Positions 52,582 to 60,657 of a stretch of DNA of 64,000 nucleotides are shown piece after piece (within the stretch, counting starts at the first letter, position 1; each line of letters opens with the position of its first letter). This stretch comes from Flavobacterium sp. JAS (GTDB taxonomy: Bacteria > Bacteroidota > Bacteroidia > Flavobacteriales > Flavobacteriaceae). The stretch is from assembly GCF_020991455.1 (NCBI RefSeq), contig NZ_JAJMOX010000010.1:124001-188000 (forward strand), given 5' to 3'. A program made the translations under genes and the position numbers. The notes beneath the pieces were generated by a model. That model was not told where the DNA came from. It made no database searches and saw nothing but the letters and a program-made list of their open reading frames with translations.

Positions 52582-53493
52582 TTAGTTTGATTTGATAGTA
52601 GCGTTTTTGGTTAATTCTAAAAATTGTGCTTCAAGACTGTTTTTGCGTTTTACTAAATGACTCAAAGCGATATTTTTAGAAAACAAAAACAAATTCAGTT
52701 CTGAAGCTGATAAATCTGATTTTAAATAAACCAATATTTTTCCCTCTTCTTCCGTGATTCTGTCAACAGCTTCATGATTTTGTAAAACCAATTTCAGTGC
52801 TAAATTATCAGTAGCCTGAAGTTCAAAGAAACCTTCATTGGCAGACATACCATCAACCGAACCGGAATATAAAATTTCGCCTTTTCTTAAAACAATAACA
52901 TTCGAACATACTTTTTCGACTTCGTCTAATAAATGCGAAGCCAATAAAATTGTAGTTCCTTGCGAGGCAATTTTTTTAATAATATCTCTAATCTGATGAA
53001 TTCCCTGCGGATCTAAACCATTCGTTGGTTCATCCAAAATCAAAATTTCAGGATCATTTAAAAGCGCCGAAGCAATGGCCAGACGTTGTTTCATTCCTAA
53101 CGAAAAAGTGCTGAATTTGCTGTCTTTTCTTTCCGTTAAACCAACAAGATCTAGTTTTTCGGTGATCTTAGAATAATTGATGCTTTTTATTTTACAAACC
53201 AATTTTAAGTTTTCTTCAGCAGTCATGTAGGGGTAAAAGTTGGGTCTTTCTATGATGGCGCCTACTTTTTTTAAGGCTTCATGAGTTTGAACTTTTCCAT
53301 CAAACCAGCTGTAATTGCCCGAAGTTCTGTTTACAACATTCAATACAATTCCTAAAGTGGTAGATTTTCCACTTCCGTTTGGTCCTAAAATACCGTAAAC
53401 ACGGCCTTTTTGTATTTTAAAAGACACATCTTTTAAGGCTTGAATGCGCCCGTATCTTTTACTAAGATTCTCAATGGTAAGTATGGTTTCCAA
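52582..53493 (-). CDS. ABC transporter ATP-binding protein
   Basis: A 303-residue cytoplasmic ATPase with Walker A GPNGSGKSTT near 39-46, the Q-loop, signature FSLGMKQRLAIASALLNDPEILILDEPTNGLDPQG (Walker B and D-loop), and H-switch ASHLLDEVEKV. The C-terminal ~80 residues extend beyond the core, as in DrrA/BcrA-like members. The start codon is TTG at 53493 (METILTIENLSKRYG); the TAAATTTG at 53491-53498 on this strand overlaps it, so a downstream promoter is unlikely and this motif may be coincidental. Drives the permease encoded next. Confidence 0.93.
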   Translation of the reverse strand: METILTIENLSKRYGRIQALKDVSFKIQKGRVYGILGPNGSGKSTTLGIVLNVVNRTSGNYSWFDGKVQTHEALKKVGAIIERPNFYPYMTAEENLKLVCKIKSINYSKITEKLDLVGLTERKDSKFSTFSLGMKQRLAIASALLNDPEILILDEPTNGLDPQGIHQIRDIIKKIASQGTTILLASHLLDEVEKVCSNVIVLRKGEILYSGSVDGMSANEGFFELQATDNLALKLVLQNHEAVDRITEEEGKILVYLKSDLSASELNLFLFSKNIALSHLVKRKNSLEAQFLELTKNATIKSN

Positions 53494-53575
53494 ATTTATT
53501 TCGGTTTTAGTTTTAAGTATGACGACTCAACTTGTTTATTGTTACGCTAAATTCTAACTTTAAAATGAATTAATG

Positions 53576-53583
53576 TAAATTTG
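53576..53583 (+). promoter_or_regulatory. TAnnTTTG -7 element for the kinase-like hypothetical gene
   Basis: TAAATTTG, 17 nt before the ATG at 53601. Confidence 0.45.
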
Positions 53584-53600
53584 TATTAAAGATATTCAAA

Positions 53601-54653
53601 ATGAGTGAACCTTTAATGGTCTTAAAAAAACCTTCTTATCCTTTAACGCAATCCCTTTTAAGTTATTTAGAACGATACGAACGCATCTCGAAAGTATCTG
53701 TGTTCTATGATGATCTATTGCGTTTTTCGGGCTCTATAAATGTATATGATAAAAATGAAACAGATACTTTATGGATTAGGGTTTATTACAGCGAATTTGA
53801 AAGAAATGAAATCGATTTGAATCTGAAAAAAATATATTCACTTTTGCATTCTGATGGAAATAGCGAAATTATTCAGTTTCTGAATATTGATGCCATTGAT
53901 TATTGCACTTTCGGAAATTCGAAACCTTTCAGGATTAAAGTCCGAAATATTCTCAATGATAACTACGTTCATTTTTATATTAAAAAAGCAGACGCTTCCA
54001 GAATTTATGGTTTAGAATTAGAAGATATTCTTTCGCCCGATAAAATCAACTTTTTGGTCTATAAAGACACGCTTATAGAAGAACATATTATCGGAATTCC
54101 GGGTGATGTTTTTATGGATACCTTATTGGATAATTGTACCGAAATGGAAAAATCGCAAATCGCAAAAGAGTTTGTCAAGTTCAACGAGCGTTGTATGATT
54201 AGGCTTTTAGGAGATATGCGTGCGTACAATTATGTGATAGTGCCAATTCACGATTTTGATCAGGTGGTTTATAAAATTCGCCCAATCGATTTTGATCAGC
54301 AATGTTACGAAGGCAATTTTAAAGTTTATCGTCCGCAGTTTTTCAAGGAAAATTATCCGATGATAAAATTAATTAAAGAGAAACTCGAAGAACGTTCGAT
54401 CATTCAGTACAAAGACGAAGAAAGAGCGATTCTGGCAAAACGTATTCACTCTGCCGAAAATAGAATCAAAAAATTATTAAATATTATGTGTCACGATACT
54501 ATTTCGACAGAAGAGCATTTGAATCAACTAAAAATGGAATTGTACCGTTATACCAATGATATGAAATTCAAAAACGCAAAATCGATGGGGCACATTATGT
54601 TTGCAGCATTTGAGTTTATCACACGCAATTTTAAAAACACTAACTTAATCTAG
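53601..54653 (+). CDS. Hypothetical protein with degenerate kinase-like signature
   Basis: A 350-residue cytoplasmic protein without signal or membrane segment. I know no family name for it. Residues LGDMRAYNYV (D205, N210) followed by RPIDFDQQ (D230, D232) copy the spacing of the catalytic loop and metal loop in aminoglycoside-phosphotransferase/choline-kinase-like folds (HGDxxxxN ... IDF[DE]), but the first residue is Leu rather than His. The N-terminal lobe (about 1-150) is beta-rich with ISKVSVFYDDLLRFSGSINVYDKN and FRIKVRNIL; the C-terminal part is helical. It may be an active small-molecule kinase or a pseudokinase (inference). Co-oriented with the lipoprotein gene 24 bp downstream. Confidence 0.7.
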   Translation: MSEPLMVLKKPSYPLTQSLLSYLERYERISKVSVFYDDLLRFSGSINVYDKNETDTLWIRVYYSEFERNEIDLNLKKIYSLLHSDGNSEIIQFLNIDAIDYCTFGNSKPFRIKVRNILNDNYVHFYIKKADASRIYGLELEDILSPDKINFLVYKDTLIEEHIIGIPGDVFMDTLLDNCTEMEKSQIAKEFVKFNERCMIRLLGDMRAYNYVIVPIHDFDQVVYKIRPIDFDQQCYEGNFKVYRPQFFKENYPMIKLIKEKLEERSIIQYKDEERAILAKRIHSAENRIKKLLNIMCHDTISTEEHLNQLKMELYRYTNDMKFKNAKSMGHIMFAAFEFITRNFKNTNLI

Positions 54654-54677
54654 GCTAAATCATCAAAAAATAATCTT

Positions 54678-55538
54678 ATGAAAAAGTTTTTTTTACTTGG
54701 AATTTCTATTGCTTTACTAGCTTGTCAGCAAGAATCAAATACTGATTTTAAGACACTTTATTCGCTCCCTAAAAAGTTAAAAGAAGTTTCAGGAATTACC
54801 TATTTCCCTGAAAGTAATCTGATTTATACTTTGGAAGATAGCGGAAATGCGAATAAAATCTACGTCATAAACTCAGATGGGAAATTAGATAAAACTATCA
54901 CCATAACAAATGCAACCAATGTAGATTGGGAGGACATTACAAAAGATAAAAGCGGCAATATTTATATTGGAGATTTTGGAAACAACGACAATGAGCGTAA
55001 AGATTTATGTATTTATAAAGTCAATAAAAATCAGCTCAATAAAGATTTGGCTGTAGCCGAATATAAAGTTTCTTTTTCGTATCCGGAACAAACCGAATTT
55101 CCTCCAAAGAAAAAAGAAATGTTTTTTGATGTTGAAGGTTTCTTCGAACACGGAAATTACTTTTATCTTTTCACTAAAAACCGAAGCAAGAATTTTGACG
55201 GAACAGCTTTTATTTATAAAATTCTAAATGCACCGGGAACACAAAAAGCAACCAAAATAGGAGAGTTCAAAACCTGCAATAATTACAATCATTGTGTTTT
55301 AACAAGTGCGACAATAAGTCCTGACGGAAAAAAAGTAGTATTGTTAAGTCATGATAAAATTGTTTTGTTTAAAGATTACAAAGGCGATCTATTTCATAAA
55401 GGAATCCAAACCGAAATAAAACTAGGTAACTTTTCGCAAAAAGAAGCAATAGTTTTCAAAGACAACAACACCTTGCTTATCGCCGATGAAAAAACAAACA
55501 AAATAGGAGGTAAGATGTATGAGTTTAAACTCAAGTGA
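54678..55538 (+). CDS. SdiA-regulated-like beta-propeller lipoprotein
   Basis: A 286-residue precursor with lipoprotein signal MKKFFLLGISIALLAC. The mature part is a six-bladed propeller-like region: LPKKLKEVSGITYFPESNLIYTLEDSGNANKIYVINSDGKLDKTITITNATNVDWEDITKDKSGNIYIGDFGNNDNERKDLCIYKV, and GLIYHCVLTSATISPDGKKVVLLSHD-like blades later. This pattern (VSGI, NVDWEDIT, IYIGDFGNN) is that of the SdiA-regulated/PQQ-like periplasmic lipoproteins. Ligand or enzyme activity unknown. Second gene after the kinase-like protein gene. Confidence 0.72.
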   Translation: MKKFFLLGISIALLACQQESNTDFKTLYSLPKKLKEVSGITYFPESNLIYTLEDSGNANKIYVINSDGKLDKTITITNATNVDWEDITKDKSGNIYIGDFGNNDNERKDLCIYKVNKNQLNKDLAVAEYKVSFSYPEQTEFPPKKKEMFFDVEGFFEHGNYFYLFTKNRSKNFDGTAFIYKILNAPGTQKATKIGEFKTCNNYNHCVLTSATISPDGKKVVLLSHDKIVLFKDYKGDLFHKGIQTEIKLGNFSQKEAIVFKDNNTLLIADEKTNKIGGKMYEFKLK

Positions 55539-55680
55539 CTAAGGTTCTGAGTTGCTAAGTTTCTAAGACTCTAAAAAAAGTTTGCCACGAATTTCACGAA
55601 TTTCCACGAATAATTAATTAGTGAAAATTTGTGAAATTCGTGGCTAAAAACCTTTGAACCTTTGCTGCTCTGAACCTTAG
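55539..55680. repeat. Nested intergenic inverted repeat (GCCACGAATTTCAC family)
   Basis: Inner arms GCCACGAATTTCAC/GTGAAATTCGTGGC (55584-55597, 55631-55644), outer arms CTAAGGTTCTGAG (from 55539) against ...CTCTGAACCTTAG (to 55680). Fills the convergent gap between the lipoprotein and the 1244-residue protein gene. Confidence 0.8.
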
Positions 55681-55689
55681 AACCTCAGA

Positions 55690-58600
55690 CTAAAAGCTAT
55701 ATGCCGCTCCAAAAATAACTCTTCCTACTTCATCGGGAGATTTAAAATAAGAGATTCTTGCTGTTATCACATTAATGGCATTTATCCAAAGTCCGCCACC
55801 ATAATCCTGATGCCATTTTCTTGAATTTTCGCCGTCAAGCCAGATTCTTCCGTAGTCAAAGCCACCTAAAATTCCGTAAGTCATTGGAGCTACAGTGCGT
55901 TGAATTTTACCAATAGTAAGGCGTAAATCAGAGCTTTGAGAGAAATAAGAACTTCCTAAAAAGCGTTGGTTTCTATAACCGCGCAAATCGGTATCGCCAC
56001 CTAAAGTCGCACCTTGATAGAATTCATAATTATTATTTAGAACAGCTTTTCCTTTTAAAAGAGTTGCCAATACTAATTTTCCGTTGTGATCGATTTTATG
56101 TGTAAAACCTAAAAGACTTTCCAGCGTTGGGAAATTTTGTTTTGTGTCATCTAAATTTGCCATCCAGGTCGCCGAGATCATAAAGGCAACTCCAAGAGTA
56201 GGTTTTGCAGCAAAATCGGCATTTTTAAAATGATATTTCACTTTCATACCACCATAAAGCTGACTGTCAAATACCACCGGATTTACGATATTTGGAGTGT
56301 CTATAAATCTATTATCTGTTTCTTCAACTCTAAGTTGTTGCAACATTGGCTGAATACTAAATTCGCTTCCGTAACGCCCAACATGTCTAATAGCACCAGA
56401 AACATTGAATTTCTGAATACGAACACGATTGTAATCCATTCCAAAAGTTTCGTCGTTATTTTTAGTTTCATTACCATAACCAAAATAATTCGTAGTAAAA
56501 CTTGGAGTGGTATATTGCGATTCAACATCAATAACCCATTTACCCAATAATCCCGGAAAATGTGCTACATAATTAAATTCTAAACCTCCGGTTGCAAAAT
56601 AATAGAAACCGTTTAAAACATGCTTTTGCGTATAAGGATTCTGTTTGAAATTGTTGACTGTATAATTTAAATTGAAACCTAATTTTACGCCATCATCAGG
56701 ATTGTAACCAATATTTGGAAGTCCCGAAACGACATTATATTTTGGTTTTTCATAATTGTACAAGTTAACATCATAATCATCTGTAAGCTGAGTGCAGGTT
56801 TTAGAATCAAGATTATAAGTGTTGTTTTTCGATTTAAAGTCATAAACAATAACCCTTTTTCCGTTTTTGATGTTATAAGTATCATTGTTTTGACCGCCAA
56901 TTAAGCGAATTTTAATACTCGACTTTTGATCACCAATAACCTCAAAAACATCCGAATCGTCTAAACCATAAATCCATAAATTCGAGGTTTTTGCATCAGT
57001 AACTGTTTTGGTATACACTAGTTCGTCGCCTTCTTTTTTAATTCTGAAAACCTGAATTTCAAGACTTTTCTTCGCATTATGATTGATGACAAATTTGTCT
57101 TTTTTATCGGTTCCGGCAATCATAACGGTATGACTTAGAACATCAAAATAAGTAGAAGCATATTGCTGCAGTTCTTTTTTTCTGCTTCTTAATTTTTGTT
57201 TGATATCTTCAATTGTTTCATCCTGAACTTCTTTAGGTAAATTTTTAAAAGCCTCATCAATATCTTTGTCTGATAAATTATCCTGTATAAATTTTGCCTG
57301 AGCGATCCAATCTTTTTCTTCGGCAGTTTTCAAGAAAGCCAAATCCATCGGATAAGGTTCTCTGTTGATCCATTTTACATTATCTAATTTACTTTTAAAA
57401 GTTCGCTGATGACGAAGTGCCGGAATATTAATTAAAAGAGAAAGTAAAGTTCCGTCATATTTGGAAAAAGCCTGATCACGATCACGCGGAATCGGTTTGT
57501 AAACTACTTTATCGCCTATTTTATGCTCAGCCCAACGCCATTGATCGCTATGTCTGTCCCAATCGCCAATAAGCATATCAAACAAACGTGCTTTTATATA
57601 TTCTTTTTCATCAACGCTATATTTTTCGTCTTTATGAAGGTTCATCATCATATCATCCGTACTAATAATATTAGTTGGATTTCCGAAGTTTTTAGCATCT
57701 AAGAAATTATCAGAAGGTCTTTCTTCGACCATATACAATTCATCCCCAAAATTCGAATTAAATTCTCGTAAAGTACTTTGTTTCGGAATGTAATACAAAA
57801 CAGGATTTGTATGCAAAATTCCCAATTTATCAGCCATGCTGCCAACTGCAAAAGGCGTGTATGGATGAGATGTAGTATAGAAATCTAATAAAAAATTCTC
57901 AGCATAAGTATCATCAAAATCGTTTATAATATATTGATCTTTAAATGCAACAGACTGTAAAAATGCTGTGGCGCTTTTTTTCATCGCGCGCATTACGTAT
58001 TCTCTTCCTTTAGGATCAGCCATTCGTAAAGAAATAGATTGATGTCCTCCGCCTTCGCGAATAGGTTTTAAACCGCCCATTAAAGTATCCAATGTTGCTG
58101 TTTTGGCTTCAATTGGCAAGCTGTAATATTTTCTGTAATGATTCCCGAACAAGAATTTATGAATAAAACTCTTTTGAGTCATTTTCTTAGAATAAATAGA
58201 AGTTGTTACCGTTGGCGGGAAATTATTATTGCTGTATGCCCCCCAGTTAAATTCTTTGGCTTTTATAATTTCTTTTTCAAAAAGTTGTTTCTCGTGGTTG
58301 TTTTCATTCCCAAAGAAAGTCACTTTTGCATCACCACTTTTAAACAAGGTAAGCGTTGCATAACCATTTCCTCCATAAGAGAATTCAGATGGGTTTATTG
58401 CTCTTGCTGCTTCAGATTTTGAGCCTGCACCACTAATTATTTGTTTTATATTTTCTTTGTTTACAAATTGTAAGTTATGATCGTGTCCTGAAACTACAAT
58501 TATGTTTTTTTGGCCTTGTATGAGTGTTTTAATTCTCTTCGTGTAAATTGTATATTGTTTGTTTTGAATGTCTTGTGGATTGACTCCGGAAGTTTTTCGA

Positions 58601-59424
58601 AGCAAGTTAATAATAGAACCAATTACCGGTAACGGAATTTTCTGTTCTAACGGGAATAATTGTTTTTCTAAAGAATACTGCCCGCCGTGAGAACCGTTGC
58701 TCATCAAAGGATGGTGGATAGCCAGAACGACCGTTTTTTCCTGGTTTTTATTTAAGACACTTTCTAATTCAGTAAAAAAATCTTCTCTGGTTTTAATGTC
58801 GCAATTGTCGTTAATAGTAGGATGATTATCCCAGTCTTCAAGAAACCATTCACTGTCAATAGTAACTAGAGTAGTGGTACTGTCAATTTTGATATCTTCA
58901 ATAGGGCAAGCTTTTCGGGGTAAGAATGCTTTTTTATCGTTAAGATATTTAGTTACAAAATCTGCCTGACGTTCCAGACCTTTGATTCCGTTGTACCAAT
59001 CATGATTTCCGGGAATAAAAATTGTTTTTCCTTTAAATCCTTCCGTTAGTTTTAATTGATTAGTAAGTTTTGTTTCTGCCAAAGCTTTATCCGAAGCATT
59101 GTCGTTTGCAGGAAAACCTTTAGGGTAAATATTATCTCCAAGAAATAATAAAGTAGCTTTTTTATTTGATTTTTTTAGCTTCTGATGTAATAGTTCCAGT
59201 GTTTGCTGGGCTTGTTCTTCGTCAGCATTTCCGGCATCTCCAACTAAGTAAAAAGTGTGAGCAATTTTTATACTATCAGTTGCGTTTTCCGTTTGGTTAG
59301 CACTAACATTTTTTCCATATTGCGCTTTATGCGTGGCGCACGAATAAACAAGTAACAATACAACTATTGCTAAAGAACAAGTTTTAATCTTAGTAATAAA
59401 ATGATTATCCAAAAACAATTTCAT
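55690..59424 (-). CDS. Metallophosphoesterase - kinase-like - Omp85 barrel fusion
   Basis: A 1244-residue precursor with lipoprotein-type signal (VVLLLVYSCATHKA). Part 1 (about 45-390) is a purple-acid-phosphatase-like metallophosphoesterase with all five motifs: VGDAGN, GDNIYPKG, GNHDWYNG, AIHHPLMSNG and VSGHDHNLQF. Part 2 (about 430-770) resembles a HipA/Fam20/CotH-like kinase fold: REYVMRAMKK, LIGDWDRHSDQW (D623) and YKPIPRDRDQAF (D648, D650). Part 3 (about 905-1244) is an Omp85-type beta-barrel with the L6 RGY signature in TDLRGYRNQRFLG (1148-1150) and a terminal Phe (VIFGAAYSF). The first part would face the periplasm or surface; phosphoester and phospho-transfer chemistry at an outer membrane barrel is inferred, not shown. 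Divergent from the HD gene with only 26 bp between starts. Confidence 0.82.
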   Translation of the reverse strand: MKLFLDNHFITKIKTCSLAIVVLLLVYSCATHKAQYGKNVSANQTENATDSIKIAHTFYLVGDAGNADEEQAQQTLELLHQKLKKSNKKATLLFLGDNIYPKGFPANDNASDKALAETKLTNQLKLTEGFKGKTIFIPGNHDWYNGIKGLERQADFVTKYLNDKKAFLPRKACPIEDIKIDSTTTLVTIDSEWFLEDWDNHPTINDNCDIKTREDFFTELESVLNKNQEKTVVLAIHHPLMSNGSHGGQYSLEKQLFPLEQKIPLPVIGSIINLLRKTSGVNPQDIQNKQYTIYTKRIKTLIQGQKNIIVVSGHDHNLQFVNKENIKQIISGAGSKSEAARAINPSEFSYGGNGYATLTLFKSGDAKVTFFGNENNHEKQLFEKEIIKAKEFNWGAYSNNNFPPTVTTSIYSKKMTQKSFIHKFLFGNHYRKYYSLPIEAKTATLDTLMGGLKPIREGGGHQSISLRMADPKGREYVMRAMKKSATAFLQSVAFKDQYIINDFDDTYAENFLLDFYTTSHPYTPFAVGSMADKLGILHTNPVLYYIPKQSTLREFNSNFGDELYMVEERPSDNFLDAKNFGNPTNIISTDDMMMNLHKDEKYSVDEKEYIKARLFDMLIGDWDRHSDQWRWAEHKIGDKVVYKPIPRDRDQAFSKYDGTLLSLLINIPALRHQRTFKSKLDNVKWINREPYPMDLAFLKTAEEKDWIAQAKFIQDNLSDKDIDEAFKNLPKEVQDETIEDIKQKLRSRKKELQQYASTYFDVLSHTVMIAGTDKKDKFVINHNAKKSLEIQVFRIKKEGDELVYTKTVTDAKTSNLWIYGLDDSDVFEVIGDQKSSIKIRLIGGQNNDTYNIKNGKRVIVYDFKSKNNTYNLDSKTCTQLTDDYDVNLYNYEKPKYNVVSGLPNIGYNPDDGVKLGFNLNYTVNNFKQNPYTQKHVLNGFYYFATGGLEFNYVAHFPGLLGKWVIDVESQYTTPSFTTNYFGYGNETKNNDETFGMDYNRVRIQKFNVSGAIRHVGRYGSEFSIQPMLQQLRVEETDNRFIDTPNIVNPVVFDSQLYGGMKVKYHFKNADFAAKPTLGVAFMISATWMANLDDTKQNFPTLESLLGFTHKIDHNGKLVLATLLKGKAVLNNNYEFYQGATLGGDTDLRGYRNQRFLGSSYFSQSSDLRLTIGKIQRTVAPMTYGILGGFDYGRIWLDGENSRKWHQDYGGGLWINAINVITARISYFKSPDEVGRVIFGAAYSF

Positions 59425-59450
59425 AATTTAGTGGTGTAAAAATATTTTTT

Positions 59451-60629
59451 ATGAATCTAATAGAACAATCCGAAGACTTCGTTAGTAATTTACTCAAAGA
59501 TAAACTTTCTAATTTATATTCTTATCATAATTTTAACCATACTTTAACGGTAGTCAATGCTGTAAAAGAGCTGTGTAAAAAAGAAGAAGTTAAGGGAGAT
59601 GAGAAAGAACTTCTTTTAGTTGCCGCCTGGTTTCACGATACTGGTTATATAGAAGGTTATCAAAATCATGAGCAGGAAAGTGTTAAAATTGCTACGGCTT
59701 TTTTGAAAGAAAAAGAACAATCTGATGAATTTATTGCAACTGTTTCTGGTTTGATTCTGGCAACGGTTAAGGAATATATCCCCAAAACACATTTAGAAAA
59801 AATAATTAAAGATGCAGATTTTGCTCACCTAATGGGAGCTGAATATGTAACTACTTGCGAATTATTGCGTATTGAATTAAAAAATACCTGGAATTTGAAT
59901 TTTTCGAATGAGGAATGGGCAAAAGAGAATTTGAATTTTTTAATGAACAAACATCGCTTTTATACGGATTATGCACAGCGAAAATGGCAGCCATTAAAAG
60001 AGAAAAACCTGCTTATGGTTCAGAAGAAAATTGAAAAACAAGAAAAGAAAGAAGCTGACAGAATAGAAGACGAAAACAGAAAGAAAGATAAAATCGAAAA
60101 ACCGGATCGTGGTGTAGATACTTTATTTCGTGTTACTTTAGGAAATCATACCCGCTTAAGCGGAATTGCTGATAGTAAAGCAAATATTTTATTGTCTGTA
60201 AATGCAATTATTATTTCGATTGCACTTTCATCGATTATCCCAAAATTAGACAGTCCTAAGAATGCACATTTAGTGATTCCTACTTTTATAATGTTGATTT
60301 CAAGTGTTACTACAATAATATTTGCGATACTTTCTACAAGACCAAAAGTAACAACCGGAGTTTTTACAAGAGAAGATATTGAAGCGAAAAAAATAAATTT
60401 ATTGTTTTTCGGAAATTTCTACAAAATGCCGTTGGCAGAGTACGATTGGGCAATGAACGAAATGATGAAGGATAGGGATTATTTGTACTCGACAATGATC
60501 AAGGATTTGTATTACCTGGGATTGGTTTTACAACGCAAATATACTTTGTTGCGAATTGCGTACAATCTTTTTATGATGGGGTTAATTATTACTGTAATAG
60601 CCTTTGTAATAGCTTTCAAATCAATTTAA
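59451..60629 (+). CDS. HD phosphohydrolase - PycTM (Pycsar effector-type) membrane protein
   Basis: A 392-residue protein. N-terminal HD domain (about 20-190) with H30, H62-D63 in AAWFHDTG and D121 in KDADF, typical of nucleotide or cyclic-nucleotide phosphohydrolases. A charged coiled linker (about 185-222) leads to a C-terminal PycTM-like module: SGIADSKANILLSVNAIIISIAL (about 240-270), a second helix (HLVIPTFIMLISSVTTIIFAIL) and a third near 365-390. The ADSKAN motif is characteristic of Pycsar effectors, membrane killers triggered by cyclic CMP/UMP. No adjacent cyclase is present, so an antiphage role is unproven; regulation of nucleotide turnover at the membrane is the alternative. Confidence 0.85.
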   Translation: MNLIEQSEDFVSNLLKDKLSNLYSYHNFNHTLTVVNAVKELCKKEEVKGDEKELLLVAAWFHDTGYIEGYQNHEQESVKIATAFLKEKEQSDEFIATVSGLILATVKEYIPKTHLEKIIKDADFAHLMGAEYVTTCELLRIELKNTWNLNFSNEEWAKENLNFLMNKHRFYTDYAQRKWQPLKEKNLLMVQKKIEKQEKKEADRIEDENRKKDKIEKPDRGVDTLFRVTLGNHTRLSGIADSKANILLSVNAIIISIALSSIIPKLDSPKNAHLVIPTFIMLISSVTTIIFAILSTRPKVTTGVFTREDIEAKKINLLFFGNFYKMPLAEYDWAMNEMMKDRDYLYSTMIKDLYYLGLVLQRKYTLLRIAYNLFMMGLIITVIAFVIAFKSI

Positions 60630-60657
60630 AAAACAAGCTCAACTGTTTAGTTGAGCT
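60630..60657 (-). terminator. Terminator overlapping the stop codon of the GAF gene
   Basis: On the minus strand AGCTCAACT/AGTTGAGCT (60649-60657 and 60636-60644) forms a hairpin whose loop contains the TAA stop, followed by a T run. It sits between the two convergent genes. Confidence 0.8.

Noticed and set aside
59451..60629. Complete Pycsar antiphage operon
   Set aside because: No cyclase gene is next to it; the upstream and downstream genes are not defence-related by motif, so only an orphan HD-PycTM protein can be claimed.
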